Of a stretch of 64,000 nucleotides of DNA, positions 25,640 through 34,031 are shown piece by piece. The stretch is from Crossiella sp. CA-258035. GTDB lineage: Bacteria > Actinomycetota > Actinomycetes > Mycobacteriales > Pseudonocardiaceae. How positions within the stretch are numbered: position 1 is the stretch's first letter; each line of letters begins with the position of its first letter. The stretch is from NCBI RefSeq assembly GCF_030064675.1, contig NZ_CP116413.1, positions 2,078,001 through 2,142,000 on the forward strand, given 5' to 3'. Below the pieces are notes generated by a model that ran no database searches, was not told the DNA's origin, and saw only the letters and a list, made by a program, of their open reading frames with translations. Position numbers and translations under genes: made by a program.

Positions 25640-27112
25640 ATGGCCACGGTGACCATCGGGCTGCACGACGTGCTCGCCCGCGCCGACCTCGGGCTGACCC
25701 AGCTGAGCGGGCCCGCGGAGGACCGCACGATCCGGTGGGTGCACATCTGCGAGCTGCGTGACCCGGGGCACTACCTCACCGGCGGCGAGCTGCTGCTGAC
25801 CGCGGGCGTGGACTTCCCGGACACCAGGGCCGAGACGCACCGCTACGTCCGGCGGCTGGTCGCGGCCGGGGCGGCGGCGCTGGGCTTCGGGGTGACCCCG
25901 GTCCACGACGAGGTGCCGCCGGAGCTGGTCACCGCCTGCCGCCGGCACGGGCTGCCGCTGCTGCTGGTGCCGCAGCGGACCTCGTTCCTGGTGATCAGCC
26001 AGGTGGTCTCGCTGATGCTGGCCGCGCAGGAACGGGCCGGTCAGCACCGGATCTCGGTCGCGCAGGCCGCGCTGACCAGGGCGGCGGCCCGGCCGGACGG
26101 GGTGTCGGCGGTGGTCCGGCAGCTGGCCGCGGCACTGGGCGGGTGGGCGGTGCTGGCGGACGGGCGGCGCCGGTTGAGCAGCGGGGGAGCGGTGCCCGCG
26201 CGGGCGGAGGAGGTGGAGGAGCTGGTGGCGCGGCTGCTCACGCCGGGCGGGCCGTCCTCGGCGACCGCGCACCGGGCCGGCGGACAGGTGGTGGCGCAGG
26301 CGCTGGGGCGGACCGGGCGGGTGCTGCTCGCGGGCCGGGAACCGGGGTTCGGCACCGCGGACCGGGCGATCCTGGAGGTCGGCGTGGCGCTGCTGACCGT
26401 GCTCAGCGGCGCGGACCGGCTGCCCGCGCCGGTGGGGGAGCCGGTGGCGGCGCTGCTCGCGCTGGTGCTCGACGGCGCGGCCGCCGAGGTGGAGACGCAC
26501 GTGGCCGCCGCGGCCGGGGTGTCGCCCGGCGGGCAGTGGCAGGTGGTGCGGGCGCGGCGGGCCGGGACCACCGGGGAGGTCGACCGGGCCGAGGTCGCCG
26601 CCCGGCTGGGCACCCCGCTGGTCGGGTTCGCCGAGGACGGCGGGGTGCGCGCGCTGGTCCCGGCGGCCGGGCGGAGCGCGCTGGCCGAGGACCCGCGCTG
26701 GCTGGTCGCGGCCAGCGCGCCGGTGGGCTGGGCCGAGGTGCCCGGCGCGGCCCGCCGGATGACCCGGCTGCTGCGGCACGCGGTGGCGCAGGGCCGTTCG
26801 CTGACCGAGTCGCCGCGCGGCGGACTGGACGGGCTGGTGCCCGCGGCGGACGCGGCGGAGTTCGCGCGCGCCCGGCTCGCGCCGCTGGCCGGGCACCCGG
26901 CTCCACTGGCCGAGACGCTGCGGGCCTGGCTGGCCGCCGGTGGCAACTGGGAGACCGCGGCCCAGGTGCTCGGCGTGCACCGCAACACCGTGCGGCACCG
27001 CGTGGCGACCGCTGCCCGGCTGCTGGACTGCGATCCGCAGGACGCGGACACCCGCGCCGAACTGTGGCTCGCCCTGCGTTGGCTGCCCGAACCGCAGCCC
27101 GGCCAAACGTGA
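25640..27112 (+). CDS. PucR family transcriptional regulator
   Basis: 490 aa. The N-terminal PucR domain (about residues 5-120, with LRDPGHYLTGGELLLTAG) is followed by a middle GGDEF-like sensor region and a C-terminal helix-turn-helix (NWETAAQVLGVHRNTVRHRV) near residues 440-460. ATG 25640 is preceded by GAAGGAG with 6 nt spacing. Divergent from the symporter-ureohydrolase-aminotransferase operon; PucR proteins typically activate nitrogen-source catabolism (purines, polyamines, proline), which fits. Confidence 0.93.
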   Translation: MATVTIGLHDVLARADLGLTQLSGPAEDRTIRWVHICELRDPGHYLTGGELLLTAGVDFPDTRAETHRYVRRLVAAGAAALGFGVTPVHDEVPPELVTACRRHGLPLLLVPQRTSFLVISQVVSLMLAAQERAGQHRISVAQAALTRAAARPDGVSAVVRQLAAALGGWAVLADGRRRLSSGGAVPARAEEVEELVARLLTPGGPSSATAHRAGGQVVAQALGRTGRVLLAGREPGFGTADRAILEVGVALLTVLSGADRLPAPVGEPVAALLALVLDGAAAEVETHVAAAAGVSPGGQWQVVRARRAGTTGEVDRAEVAARLGTPLVGFAEDGGVRALVPAAGRSALAEDPRWLVAASAPVGWAEVPGAARRMTRLLRHAVAQGRSLTESPRGGLDGLVPAADAAEFARARLAPLAGHPAPLAETLRAWLAAGGNWETAAQVLGVHRNTVRHRVATAARLLDCDPQDADTRAELWLALRWLPEPQPGQT

Positions 27113-27205
27113 TGTTTCGCCTAATCACGGCCGGTTCTACAGATAGCGAACCCACTAGTTTCCGAGAGGAGACCGTACCAACCGAGGTCATCCGAAGGAG
27201 CCCGA

Positions 27206-28066
27206 GTGGTAGCCCGTGAGACCGAGTCGAGCGGACATCTCCTGGCCGGAAAAGCCAGTTTCGACCACATCTACGAACAGCACGACCCGCGCGCCTACTT
27301 CGGCACGCTGCGCCCCCTGGAGTACCAGATCCCGCACCACGCCCAGCAGGTCTTCCGCAGGCTGCTGGAGTTCTGCCCCAAGCCGGCCACCGGCGCCACG
27401 GTGACCGATCTCTGCTGCTCCTACGGCGTCAACACCGCCCTGCTGCGGCACGACCTGGTGCTCAACGACCTGTACGTGCGCTACGCCGAGGTGGACTCCT
27501 CCTCGGCGCAGGACCTCGCCGCCCGGGACCACACCTTCTTCCGCAGCCGCCGACGCCCGAAGGCCCCGCGCACGGTGGGCATCGACCGCTCGGCCCGCGC
27601 GGTCGCCTACGCGCAGCGGGCCGGGATGCTGGACGCGGGCTTCGGTGAGGACCTGGAGCACGCCGAGCCCAGCGCGGGACTGCGTGAAGCCGTGGCGGAG
27701 ACGAACATGGTCACGGTCACCGGCGGGGTCGGCTACATCACCCACCTGACCTTCCGGCGGCTGCTCGACTGCGTGCGCCGCCCGCCGTGGGTGGCCGCGT
27801 TCGTGCTGCGCGGGGTGTCCTACCGGGCCATCGCCGAGGCGCTCGGCAAGCACGGACTGGTCACCGAGAAGCTCTCCGGCCGGACCTTCCGGCAGCGCCG
27901 CTTCGCCTCCGCCGAGGAGGCCAGGACCACCGTGCACGCCCTGACCTCCGCGGGAATCCCGGTGCGGGACAAGGAGTCCACCGGCTACTTCCACACCGAC
28001 CTCTACCTGTCCCGGCCGGCCGGTGAGGTGGCCGAGCGGCCAGTGGAGCGGCTGCTGGCCGACTGA
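27206..28066 (+). CDS. SAM-dependent methyltransferase-like protein
   Basis: 286 aa from GTG 27206, with AAGGAG 5 nt upstream. A Rossmann-type motif I appears as ATVTDLCCSYGVNTALL near residue 60, where DLCCSYG replaces the usual DxGxGxG, so SAM binding is plausible but not certain. A conserved FDHIYEQHDPRAYFGTLRPL segment near the N-terminus and a VGIDRSARAVAYA strand near 125 place it in an actinobacterial class I methyltransferase group of unknown substrate. Stands alone; the next gene is convergent 7 bp away. Confidence 0.75.
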   Translation: MVARETESSGHLLAGKASFDHIYEQHDPRAYFGTLRPLEYQIPHHAQQVFRRLLEFCPKPATGATVTDLCCSYGVNTALLRHDLVLNDLYVRYAEVDSSSAQDLAARDHTFFRSRRRPKAPRTVGIDRSARAVAYAQRAGMLDAGFGEDLEHAEPSAGLREAVAETNMVTVTGGVGYITHLTFRRLLDCVRRPPWVAAFVLRGVSYRAIAEALGKHGLVTEKLSGRTFRQRRFASAEEARTTVHALTSAGIPVRDKESTGYFHTDLYLSRPAGEVAERPVERLLAD

Positions 28067-28073
28067 GGCGGCC

Positions 28074-29426
28074 TCAGCGGAACGCCGCGGGATCCGCGCC
28101 CGGCCGGTGCGGCGGGTTGGCCCAGTACGGCGCCTGACCCGCGATCGTGCCCGCCGGGCGCGCGTGCCGGACCCGGCCGAACGGGGTGTCCGTCTCGGTC
28201 AGCAGGTCCTCGACCCTCGGCTCCGGCAGCGCGAGCCCGTCGTGGCGGCCGAGCCCGTCCAGCCAGGCCGCGGTGCGGGCCAGCGACACCTCGGCGTGCC
28301 AGGACCCGCCGTGCTGGGACCGGCGGCGCAGTCCCTCCACCGCGGCCAGCGCGGCCAGGTGACCGGTGGCGTGGTCCAGGATCTGGGCGGGCAGCGGCAC
28401 TGGGCGGTCGGCCTCGGCCGCGGTGGCCGTCTCGTGTGCGATGCCGGTGGCCACCTGCACCAGGCTGTCGAAGCCGCGCCGCCCCGACCACGGGCCCGCC
28501 TGGCCGTAGGCGCTGACCGACACCGTGACCAGGCCGGGGTTGAGCGCGGCGCAGTCGTCCGGGCCGAGGCCGAGCTGGGCCAGCGCGCCCGGCCGGAACG
28601 CCTGGATGAGCACGTCGGCCTGGCGGACCAGCTCGCGCAGGGTGTCCCTGGCCGCCGGATCGCGCAGGTCCAGGTGGCAGAAGTGCTTGCCGAAGCCGGT
28701 GTCCACCACCAGCGGTTCCACCAGCGCCAGGTGGTCAGCGCCCACCCGGAGCACGTCCGCGCCGTGCCCGGCCAGCGTCCGGCCGGCCACCGGTCCGGCG
28801 ATCACCCTGGTCAGGTCGAGCACCCGCACCCCGGCCAGCGGCCGTTCCGCCTGGCCCAGCGGGCGGCGCGGGGTGTCGTAACGGCAGGTCAGCTCGATCA
28901 GCGGCAGCCTGGCCAGCGCGCGGGCCTGCGGTGTGCCCAGCCAGTCGCCGCGGGTGCGCTGGGCGGCGGCCGCGCCACCGGCGGCCAGCACCGCCTCCTC
29001 CACCGCCAGCGCCGAGGCGGTGCGCAGCGCGGCGGCCACCTCGGACTCCGGCACCGCCAGCGCGGTCAGCACCGCCCGGTGGTGCGCGGGGTAGTTGCCG
29101 TGCAGCCGCACCCAGCCGTCCGCGGTCGGGTAGTCCCCGGACAGCGGCCCCCAGACCGGCGGCACGACGCCGTCGATCCGGAGGTAGCGCTCGCTGCGCA
29201 GGGCGACCGCGGCGGCCCGGCCGTCCACGGTGACCTCAGGGCCGGGACCCCCACGGGTCCGCCACAGCCTGGCCGCGGCCAGCGAGCCCGCCGCCACCAC
29301 CGCGGTGGCCGCCTCGGTCACCTTGAAGATCGAAGGAAGGATCTCGTCCGGGCTGGTCACGGTGACCGAGGCCAGATCGGCGGGGTTCCCGCCGAGCACG
29401 CCCCACACCTGCTGGAGAGCGTTCAT
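28074..29426 (-). CDS. CaiB/BaiF (class III) CoA-transferase family protein
   Basis: 450 aa. It carries CoA-transferase family III sequence in the second half: LAGVRVLDLTRVIAGPVAGRTLAGHGADVLRV near residue 195, then DLIxAFRPGAL-like text and GFDSLVQVATGI. The N-terminal 190 residues are a degenerate copy of the same fold, as in two-domain members. The catalytic Asp equivalent is not securely identifiable, so activity is uncertain. The ATG at 29426 has TAGCGT (29438-29433) exactly 6 nt upstream and no ribosome binding site, suggesting a leaderless transcript. Confidence 0.85.
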   Translation of the reverse strand: MNALQQVWGVLGGNPADLASVTVTSPDEILPSIFKVTEAATAVVAAGSLAAARLWRTRGGPGPEVTVDGRAAAVALRSERYLRIDGVVPPVWGPLSGDYPTADGWVRLHGNYPAHHRAVLTALAVPESEVAAALRTASALAVEEAVLAAGGAAAAQRTRGDWLGTPQARALARLPLIELTCRYDTPRRPLGQAERPLAGVRVLDLTRVIAGPVAGRTLAGHGADVLRVGADHLALVEPLVVDTGFGKHFCHLDLRDPAARDTLRELVRQADVLIQAFRPGALAQLGLGPDDCAALNPGLVTVSVSAYGQAGPWSGRRGFDSLVQVATGIAHETATAAEADRPVPLPAQILDHATGHLAALAAVEGLRRRSQHGGSWHAEVSLARTAAWLDGLGRHDGLALPEPRVEDLLTETDTPFGRVRHARPAGTIAGQAPYWANPPHRPGADPAAFR

Positions 29427-29507
29427 GGATCGACGCTAGCCCTGAAAAAGCCCTGAGATCGGACATCCCCGTGCACATCACAGGCGGCGATAAGGCAGTC
29501 TGGTGCG

Positions 29508-30125
29508 GTGACATCAGCACCCCCACCACGCAGCTCGCTGGCCGTTTTCGTCTCCGCGGTCCTGCGGCAGCCGAGCCTCATCGGCGCGGTCGTGCCCAGC
29601 TCCCCGGCGCTCGCGGCCCGGCTCGCCTCGGTCGTGCCCGGCCAGGGTGAGCCGCTGGTGGTGGAGCTGGGCGCGGGCACCGGCGCGGTCAGCGGCGCGA
29701 TCGAGTCGCGGCTGGGTGGCCGGGGCCGCTACCTGGCGATCGAGCTGGAGGAGGACCTGGCCATGCACGTGCAGGCCGCCCATCCCAAGATCGAGGTCGT
29801 CAACGCCAACGCCGCCGACCTGGACAAAGTGCTCGCCGACCGCGGTGTGGGCGAACCCGGCATGGTGGACGCGGTCGTCTCCGGCCTGCCCTGGGTGCTG
29901 ATCCCGGAGCAGGTGCAGCGGCAGATCATCGGCCACGTCGCCGACGGCATCGGCCAGACCGGGGTGTTCACCACCTTCGCCTACGTGCACGCGCTCGGCA
30001 TGGTCGGCGCGCGCAAGTTCCGCATCCTGCTGGAGTCGGTCTTCGACGAGGTGCTGCTCACCAGGGTGGTCTGGCGCAACGTGCCGCCGGCCATCACCTA
30101 CGTGTGCCGGCGTCCCAAGACATGA
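29508..30125 (+). CDS. PmtA-like phospholipid/SAM methyltransferase
   Basis: 205 aa. It resembles small rRNA-adenine-dimethylase-like and phosphatidylethanolamine methyltransferases: LIGAVVPSSPALAARL, then LVVELGAGTGAVSGAI (motif I) near residue 51, AIELEEDLA (motif II) and VVSGLPWVLIPE (motif IV) near 123. The GTG start has CAGTCT 6 nt upstream, a weaker -10 of the leaderless type. The stop overlaps the DedA ATG by 4 bp (ATGA), linking it to a membrane-associated process. Confidence 0.85.
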   Translation: MTSAPPPRSSLAVFVSAVLRQPSLIGAVVPSSPALAARLASVVPGQGEPLVVELGAGTGAVSGAIESRLGGRGRYLAIELEEDLAMHVQAAHPKIEVVNANAADLDKVLADRGVGEPGMVDAVVSGLPWVLIPEQVQRQIIGHVADGIGQTGVFTTFAYVHALGMVGARKFRILLESVFDEVLLTRVVWRNVPPAITYVCRRPKT

Positions 30126-30850
30126 TCGAGCTGCTGCGGGAGCAGCTCAGCGGGCTCCCGCCGCTGCTGGTCTGCCTGGCGGTCGGGCTGCTGCTCGTCG
30201 CCGAGGCCGCACTTGTCATCGGCGTGATCCTGCCGGGCGCGAGCGCGCTGCTGGTCTTCGGTTTCCTCACCCAGCTCGGCACGGTGCCGCTGGTCCCGGC
30301 CATGATCACCGCCGGGGCGGCCGCGCTGACCGGCTCGCAGCTGGCCTACTGGCGCGGTCGCAGCCTCGGCGGCGAGGGCGACCTGCCGCGCAGCTGGACG
30401 GTCCGCCGGATCGGCCCGGCCCGCTGGCAGCGGATCACCGGCCTGGTCGGTGACTTCGGCGAGCGCGCGGTGCTGCTCGGTCAGTGGGTGGTCGGCGCGC
30501 GCACCCTGGTGCCCCGCCTGGCCGGCATGGCCGGGCTGCCGTACCACCGCTTCGCCAGGTGGAACCTGCCGGTCGCGCCGGTGTGGGGTGCGCTGTGGGT
30601 GCTCGTCGGCTGGGCCGCGGGCCGCTCCTACGAGCTGGTGGCGACCGTGTCCAGCTGGGTCAGCCTCGGCCTGCTCGGGGTGTTGCTGCTGGTCGTGGCG
30701 GTGCTGGTGTGGCGGCGGCGTCAGCCCAGCAGCTCCAGCGCCCTGGACCGGCCGTGCTCGGCCACGGCCCGCGCGGTGTCCGGGGAGAACCGGACGAAGC
30801 CGGAGATGCTGAAGTCCGCGCTCGGCTCCACCAGCACCAGCTCCACCTGA
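30122..30850 (+). CDS. DedA family membrane protein
   Basis: 242 aa from ATG 30122, overlapping the methyltransferase stop. The DedA/SNARE-associated core is seen: LVIGVILPGASALLVFG (membrane-inserting Pro), then YWRGRS, then FGERAVLLGQWVVGARTLVP, with the conserved Arg. DedA proteins are linked to lipid flipping and membrane homeostasis. The last 43 residues (Ser/Thr-rich) are encoded antisense to the end of the convergent patatin gene and look like read-through beyond the original C-terminus near VWRRRQ. Confidence 0.88.
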   Translation: MIELLREQLSGLPPLLVCLAVGLLLVAEAALVIGVILPGASALLVFGFLTQLGTVPLVPAMITAGAAALTGSQLAYWRGRSLGGEGDLPRSWTVRRIGPARWQRITGLVGDFGERAVLLGQWVVGARTLVPRLAGMAGLPYHRFARWNLPVAPVWGALWVLVGWAAGRSYELVATVSSWVSLGLLGVLLLVVAVLVWRRRQPSSSSALDRPCSATARAVSGENRTKPEMLKSALGSTSTSST

Positions 30851-31658
30851 CGTTTGTCCGTGGCCCCGGCCTTGGCCAGCTTGTTCACCGTCTGCGCGTG
30901 CCGGAAGTCCTGCTCCACCGCGAAGCGCGCCACGTTGGCGAACAGCAGCCCGAGCGCCTCGTCCAGCGAGTCCGGTGTGTCCGTGGGCTGCCGCCGGGAA
31001 GAAGCCGCCACGACCACCGTGTCCGGCTCGTAGGCCAGCGCGGGCGAGAGCGGGGTGTTGGCGACCAGCCCGGCGTCGGTGTACTCCACCCCGTCGATCT
31101 CCACCGGCGGGAACAGCACCGGGGCCGCCGCGCTGGCCAGCAGATGGTCCACGGTCAGCTCGACCCGCCGGAACCGGTCGGTGCGCCGGTGCTCCGGCGG
31201 CAGCACGTTGGTGAACCGGGTGACGTGCCCGGTGGCGTGCTCCACCGCGGAGACCACCGCGACCACCTCGTCGTCGACCAGCAGCTCATCCCCGGCGAGC
31301 ACCTTGGCCAGGGTCTTGCGGGCCGGGGCGGTGTCCAGCAGCCAGGTCCAGCCGATCGCGCCCAGCGCGTTGCCCACCAGGTCATCGGCCAGCCGCAGCA
31401 GCTGCCAGGGCCGCAGCAGCCGGTGCAGGTCGGCGCGGAAGCGGTAGACGTCCGAGGACCCAGCTCCGCCCACAGCCGCACCAGCGCGTCCGGCGCCATG
31501 CCCCCGGCGAGCAGCCCGATGTTCAGCGCGCCCGCCGAGGTCCCGGAGTAGATCCGCGGCGTGCGCCCCAGCTCGGCCAGCCCCTGCGCCACCCCCGCGC
31601 CGAAGTAGGCCGCCTGCGCCCCGCCGCCGGAGAGCACCAGCGCCAGCCCGCCGCTCAC
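30721..31658 (-). pseudogene. Patatin-like phospholipase, single-base frameshift
   Basis: The N-terminal frame from GTG 31658 reads SGGLALVLSGGGAQAAYFGA (oxyanion hole GGGAQ), then IYSGTSAGALN (nucleophile elbow GTSAG). Near 31459-31461 the frame must shift to continue with SSDVYRFRADLHRLLRPWQ and the catalytic YTDAGLVANTPL. Adding one G to the GGG run at that point restores a continuous 312-aa protein, so this is either a one-base deletion or a homopolymer sequencing error. The start overlaps the GMC oxidoreductase stop (GTGA), so it belongs to the same operon. Its 3' end overlaps the DedA tail by 130 bp. Confidence 0.8.
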
Positions 31659-34030
31659 TCCTCGTCCTCCGGTCCGCGCGGGCCGTAGACCTCCCACAAC
31701 CGGCCGAGGAACAGCCGCCCGAACCGCTCGATGGTGCTCAGCGGGTCCGGCCCGGTCGCCCGGATCGTGCCCAGCTGCCGCAGGAAGTCCCGCCAGCTGA
31801 TGTGCAGCACCCCGGCGCCGATCGCCTGGCCGGGGTCCTCGTCCTCGTAGACGTGCCCGGCGTGCAGCCAGGCCTGCAGGGTGGTGGTGTCCGACCACAG
31901 GTCGAGGCCGGGGTCGTCGTGCAGGTCCTTGCGCCCGGTCAGGGTCAGCGGGTTGCCCGCCAGGTCGTCGAAGAACAGCCGGTAGTACATGTGCCGGGTG
32001 TCCGTCGCCGAACCCGGCACCAGCAGGTGGAACCGGCCGTGCGGCACCGAGACCCGGCCGCCCAGGTCGTCGCAGTGCAGCCAGCCGGTGGCGGTGGCGG
32101 TGTGGCTCGGGTCGTCCAGGAACCGGTCGATGTCCTCGATGGAGATGGTGAGGCGGAAGGTGAGCCCCCGCTCGTCCCGCCGCCCCACCAGCTCGCCCTG
32201 CCTCGGCTCGCTCTCCCCCAACGCGAACGAGCCGGACATCTCCTCGGTGAAGGACAGCCCGGCGGAGCCGGCCGGCCCCCCTCGACCGGCCGGCTCCTCC
32301 TCGGGGACCCGCACCGCTCCCTCCGAACGGTGCGGGTCAATGGGCTCGACCGTGCTTCCGTGCGCTGGCCCCCCTCCCCCGAGGAGCCGGTCACAGAGAC
32401 GGTCCGCCCAGGCCGCGATGGTCAGCGAGGGGTTCGGGCCCACCGGTCCTGGCATCGCCGCGCCGTCGGCGACGTAGAGCCCCGGGTAGCCGAACACCTC
32501 GCCGTGGGGATCACACAGGCCCTCGCCGGGGTGCCGCCCCATCGGCGCCCCGCCGAGCGGATGCACCGAGATGATCCGCTTGGTCAGCCACATCGGGTTG
32601 TCGTGGTACTCCCCGCCGAGCACCTCGGAGATGCCGCGCATGGTGGCGCGGACCCCGCCGAAGTACTCCAGGCTGGACTCGGTCGTCCAGTCGATGTCCA
32701 GCCAGCCGTCCCGCATCCGGACCACCCCGTCCGGCACGTCCCGGCCCATGCCCAGCAGCGGCACCGAGCTCTCGGTGAACACCCCGTCGTCGAGCAGCCC
32801 GGCCAGGTCGTGGGAGAGCGAGGCGCTCGGCGAGCGGTCCACCGCGTTCAGCAGCCGCTTGGCCGCGAAGCCGAAGATCCTGGTCAGCTGGCTCGGCGCG
32901 TTGGCTGCCTCGACCAGCCAGGACACGAAGCTCGGGTAGCCCGCGTCCTGGATGTAGTGCCCGCGCCCGACGATCCCCTCGCCCTCCACCGCGTCCGGCA
33001 CCCGGATCGCGCTGGTGATCACCGGCCCCCGGTTGGCCTCCAGGTCGCGCATCCCGTCCCGGTCCTTGGCCTTGAGCAGGAAGGTCAGCAGGTCGCCGTT
33101 GCCGGTGAACCTGGTGCCCAGCGCCTTGCTCAGCCTGGGCAGCCGCGGCCGGTTGCGCAGCAGCAGGTGCAGCGTGCCGAAGGTGCCCGCGGCCAGCACC
33201 AGCTTGTCGCACCGGATGGTGGCGGCCGTGGTGCGGCCGTCCTCCTGGTGCCTGCGGTAGCCCACCTCGTAGCCGCCGCCGGCCAGCGGCCGGATCACCC
33301 GCACCTCGCTGCGCTCGCGGATGTCGGCCTTGTAGGCGTTCGCCGCGGACAGGTAGGTGTGGTCGAGGCTGTTCTTCGCGCCGTCGTTGCAGCCGATGTT
33401 GCACTCGCCGCACAGCCGGCAGGTACGGCGCTGCTCTCCGTGCAGGTTGCCGTACCACTCCTCCTCGATCGGCAGCCCGGTTCCCGGCTCGCCCCCTGGC
33501 CGAGCCGCGAACCGGACTGCCAGCGGCGGTCGTTCGAACTCCAGGCCGAGCGCGGTCGCCGCCTCGCGCATGGCCTTCGTCCTCGGCATGTCCGAGAAAT
33601 CCGGGTGGTCGAGTGGGTACGGAGCGGGCGTGAGCATCCGTTCCACCGCGTCGTAGTGCGGTTCCAGGTCGGCCCGGGTGATCGGCCAGGTCTCGTAGCC
33701 GCCGCCGGGCAGCGGCTCCTCGTGCACGAACCAGCGCTCGTCCTTGCGCTTGAGCACGTTGGCGTAGATCAGCGAGCCGCCGCCGACCCCGGCTGAGACC
33801 AGCGAGGCGAAGCCGCGGAAGCTCCACACGTCGAACAGCCCGTACTGCTTGCGCGCCGGGTCCCAGAAGCTGCCCCGCATCTCCGCGGGGGAGCGGGCGA
33901 AGGAGCCGGGCGGGTACTTGCGGCCCCGCTCCAGCACCACGACGGACTTGCCGGCTTCGGCTAGTCGGTAGGCGCTGACGGAACCGCCGAAGCCGGTTCC
34001 GACCACCACCACGTCCACGTGTTCGGTCAT
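31655..34030 (-). CDS. GMC family oxidoreductase, cholesterol-oxidase-like, with a C-terminal extra domain
   Basis: 791 aa. FAD-binding VVVGTGFGGSVSAYRLAEAG at the N-terminus, GVGGGSLIYANV near 83, the Cys cluster CRLCGECNIGCNDGAKNSLD near 207, and the C-terminal GMC signature (HPLGGAPMGRHP near 475, then DGAAMPGPVGPNPSLTIAA) are visible. About 190 extra residues follow an Arg/Pro/Gly linker. They form a beta-rich domain with IEDIDRFLDDPSHTATATGW, probably dealing with the lipid substrate. Operon order hydrolase, GMC, patatin suggests steroid or other lipid catabolism. The start lies 1 bp after the hydrolase stop. Confidence 0.9.
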   Translation of the reverse strand: MTEHVDVVVVGTGFGGSVSAYRLAEAGKSVVVLERGRKYPPGSFARSPAEMRGSFWDPARKQYGLFDVWSFRGFASLVSAGVGGGSLIYANVLKRKDERWFVHEEPLPGGGYETWPITRADLEPHYDAVERMLTPAPYPLDHPDFSDMPRTKAMREAATALGLEFERPPLAVRFAARPGGEPGTGLPIEEEWYGNLHGEQRRTCRLCGECNIGCNDGAKNSLDHTYLSAANAYKADIRERSEVRVIRPLAGGGYEVGYRRHQEDGRTTAATIRCDKLVLAAGTFGTLHLLLRNRPRLPRLSKALGTRFTGNGDLLTFLLKAKDRDGMRDLEANRGPVITSAIRVPDAVEGEGIVGRGHYIQDAGYPSFVSWLVEAANAPSQLTRIFGFAAKRLLNAVDRSPSASLSHDLAGLLDDGVFTESSVPLLGMGRDVPDGVVRMRDGWLDIDWTTESSLEYFGGVRATMRGISEVLGGEYHDNPMWLTKRIISVHPLGGAPMGRHPGEGLCDPHGEVFGYPGLYVADGAAMPGPVGPNPSLTIAAWADRLCDRLLGGGGPAHGSTVEPIDPHRSEGAVRVPEEEPAGRGGPAGSAGLSFTEEMSGSFALGESEPRQGELVGRRDERGLTFRLTISIEDIDRFLDDPSHTATATGWLHCDDLGGRVSVPHGRFHLLVPGSATDTRHMYYRLFFDDLAGNPLTLTGRKDLHDDPGLDLWSDTTTLQAWLHAGHVYEDEDPGQAIGAGVLHISWRDFLRQLGTIRATGPDPLSTIERFGRLFLGRLWEVYGPRGPEDEE

Positions 34031-34031
34031 C

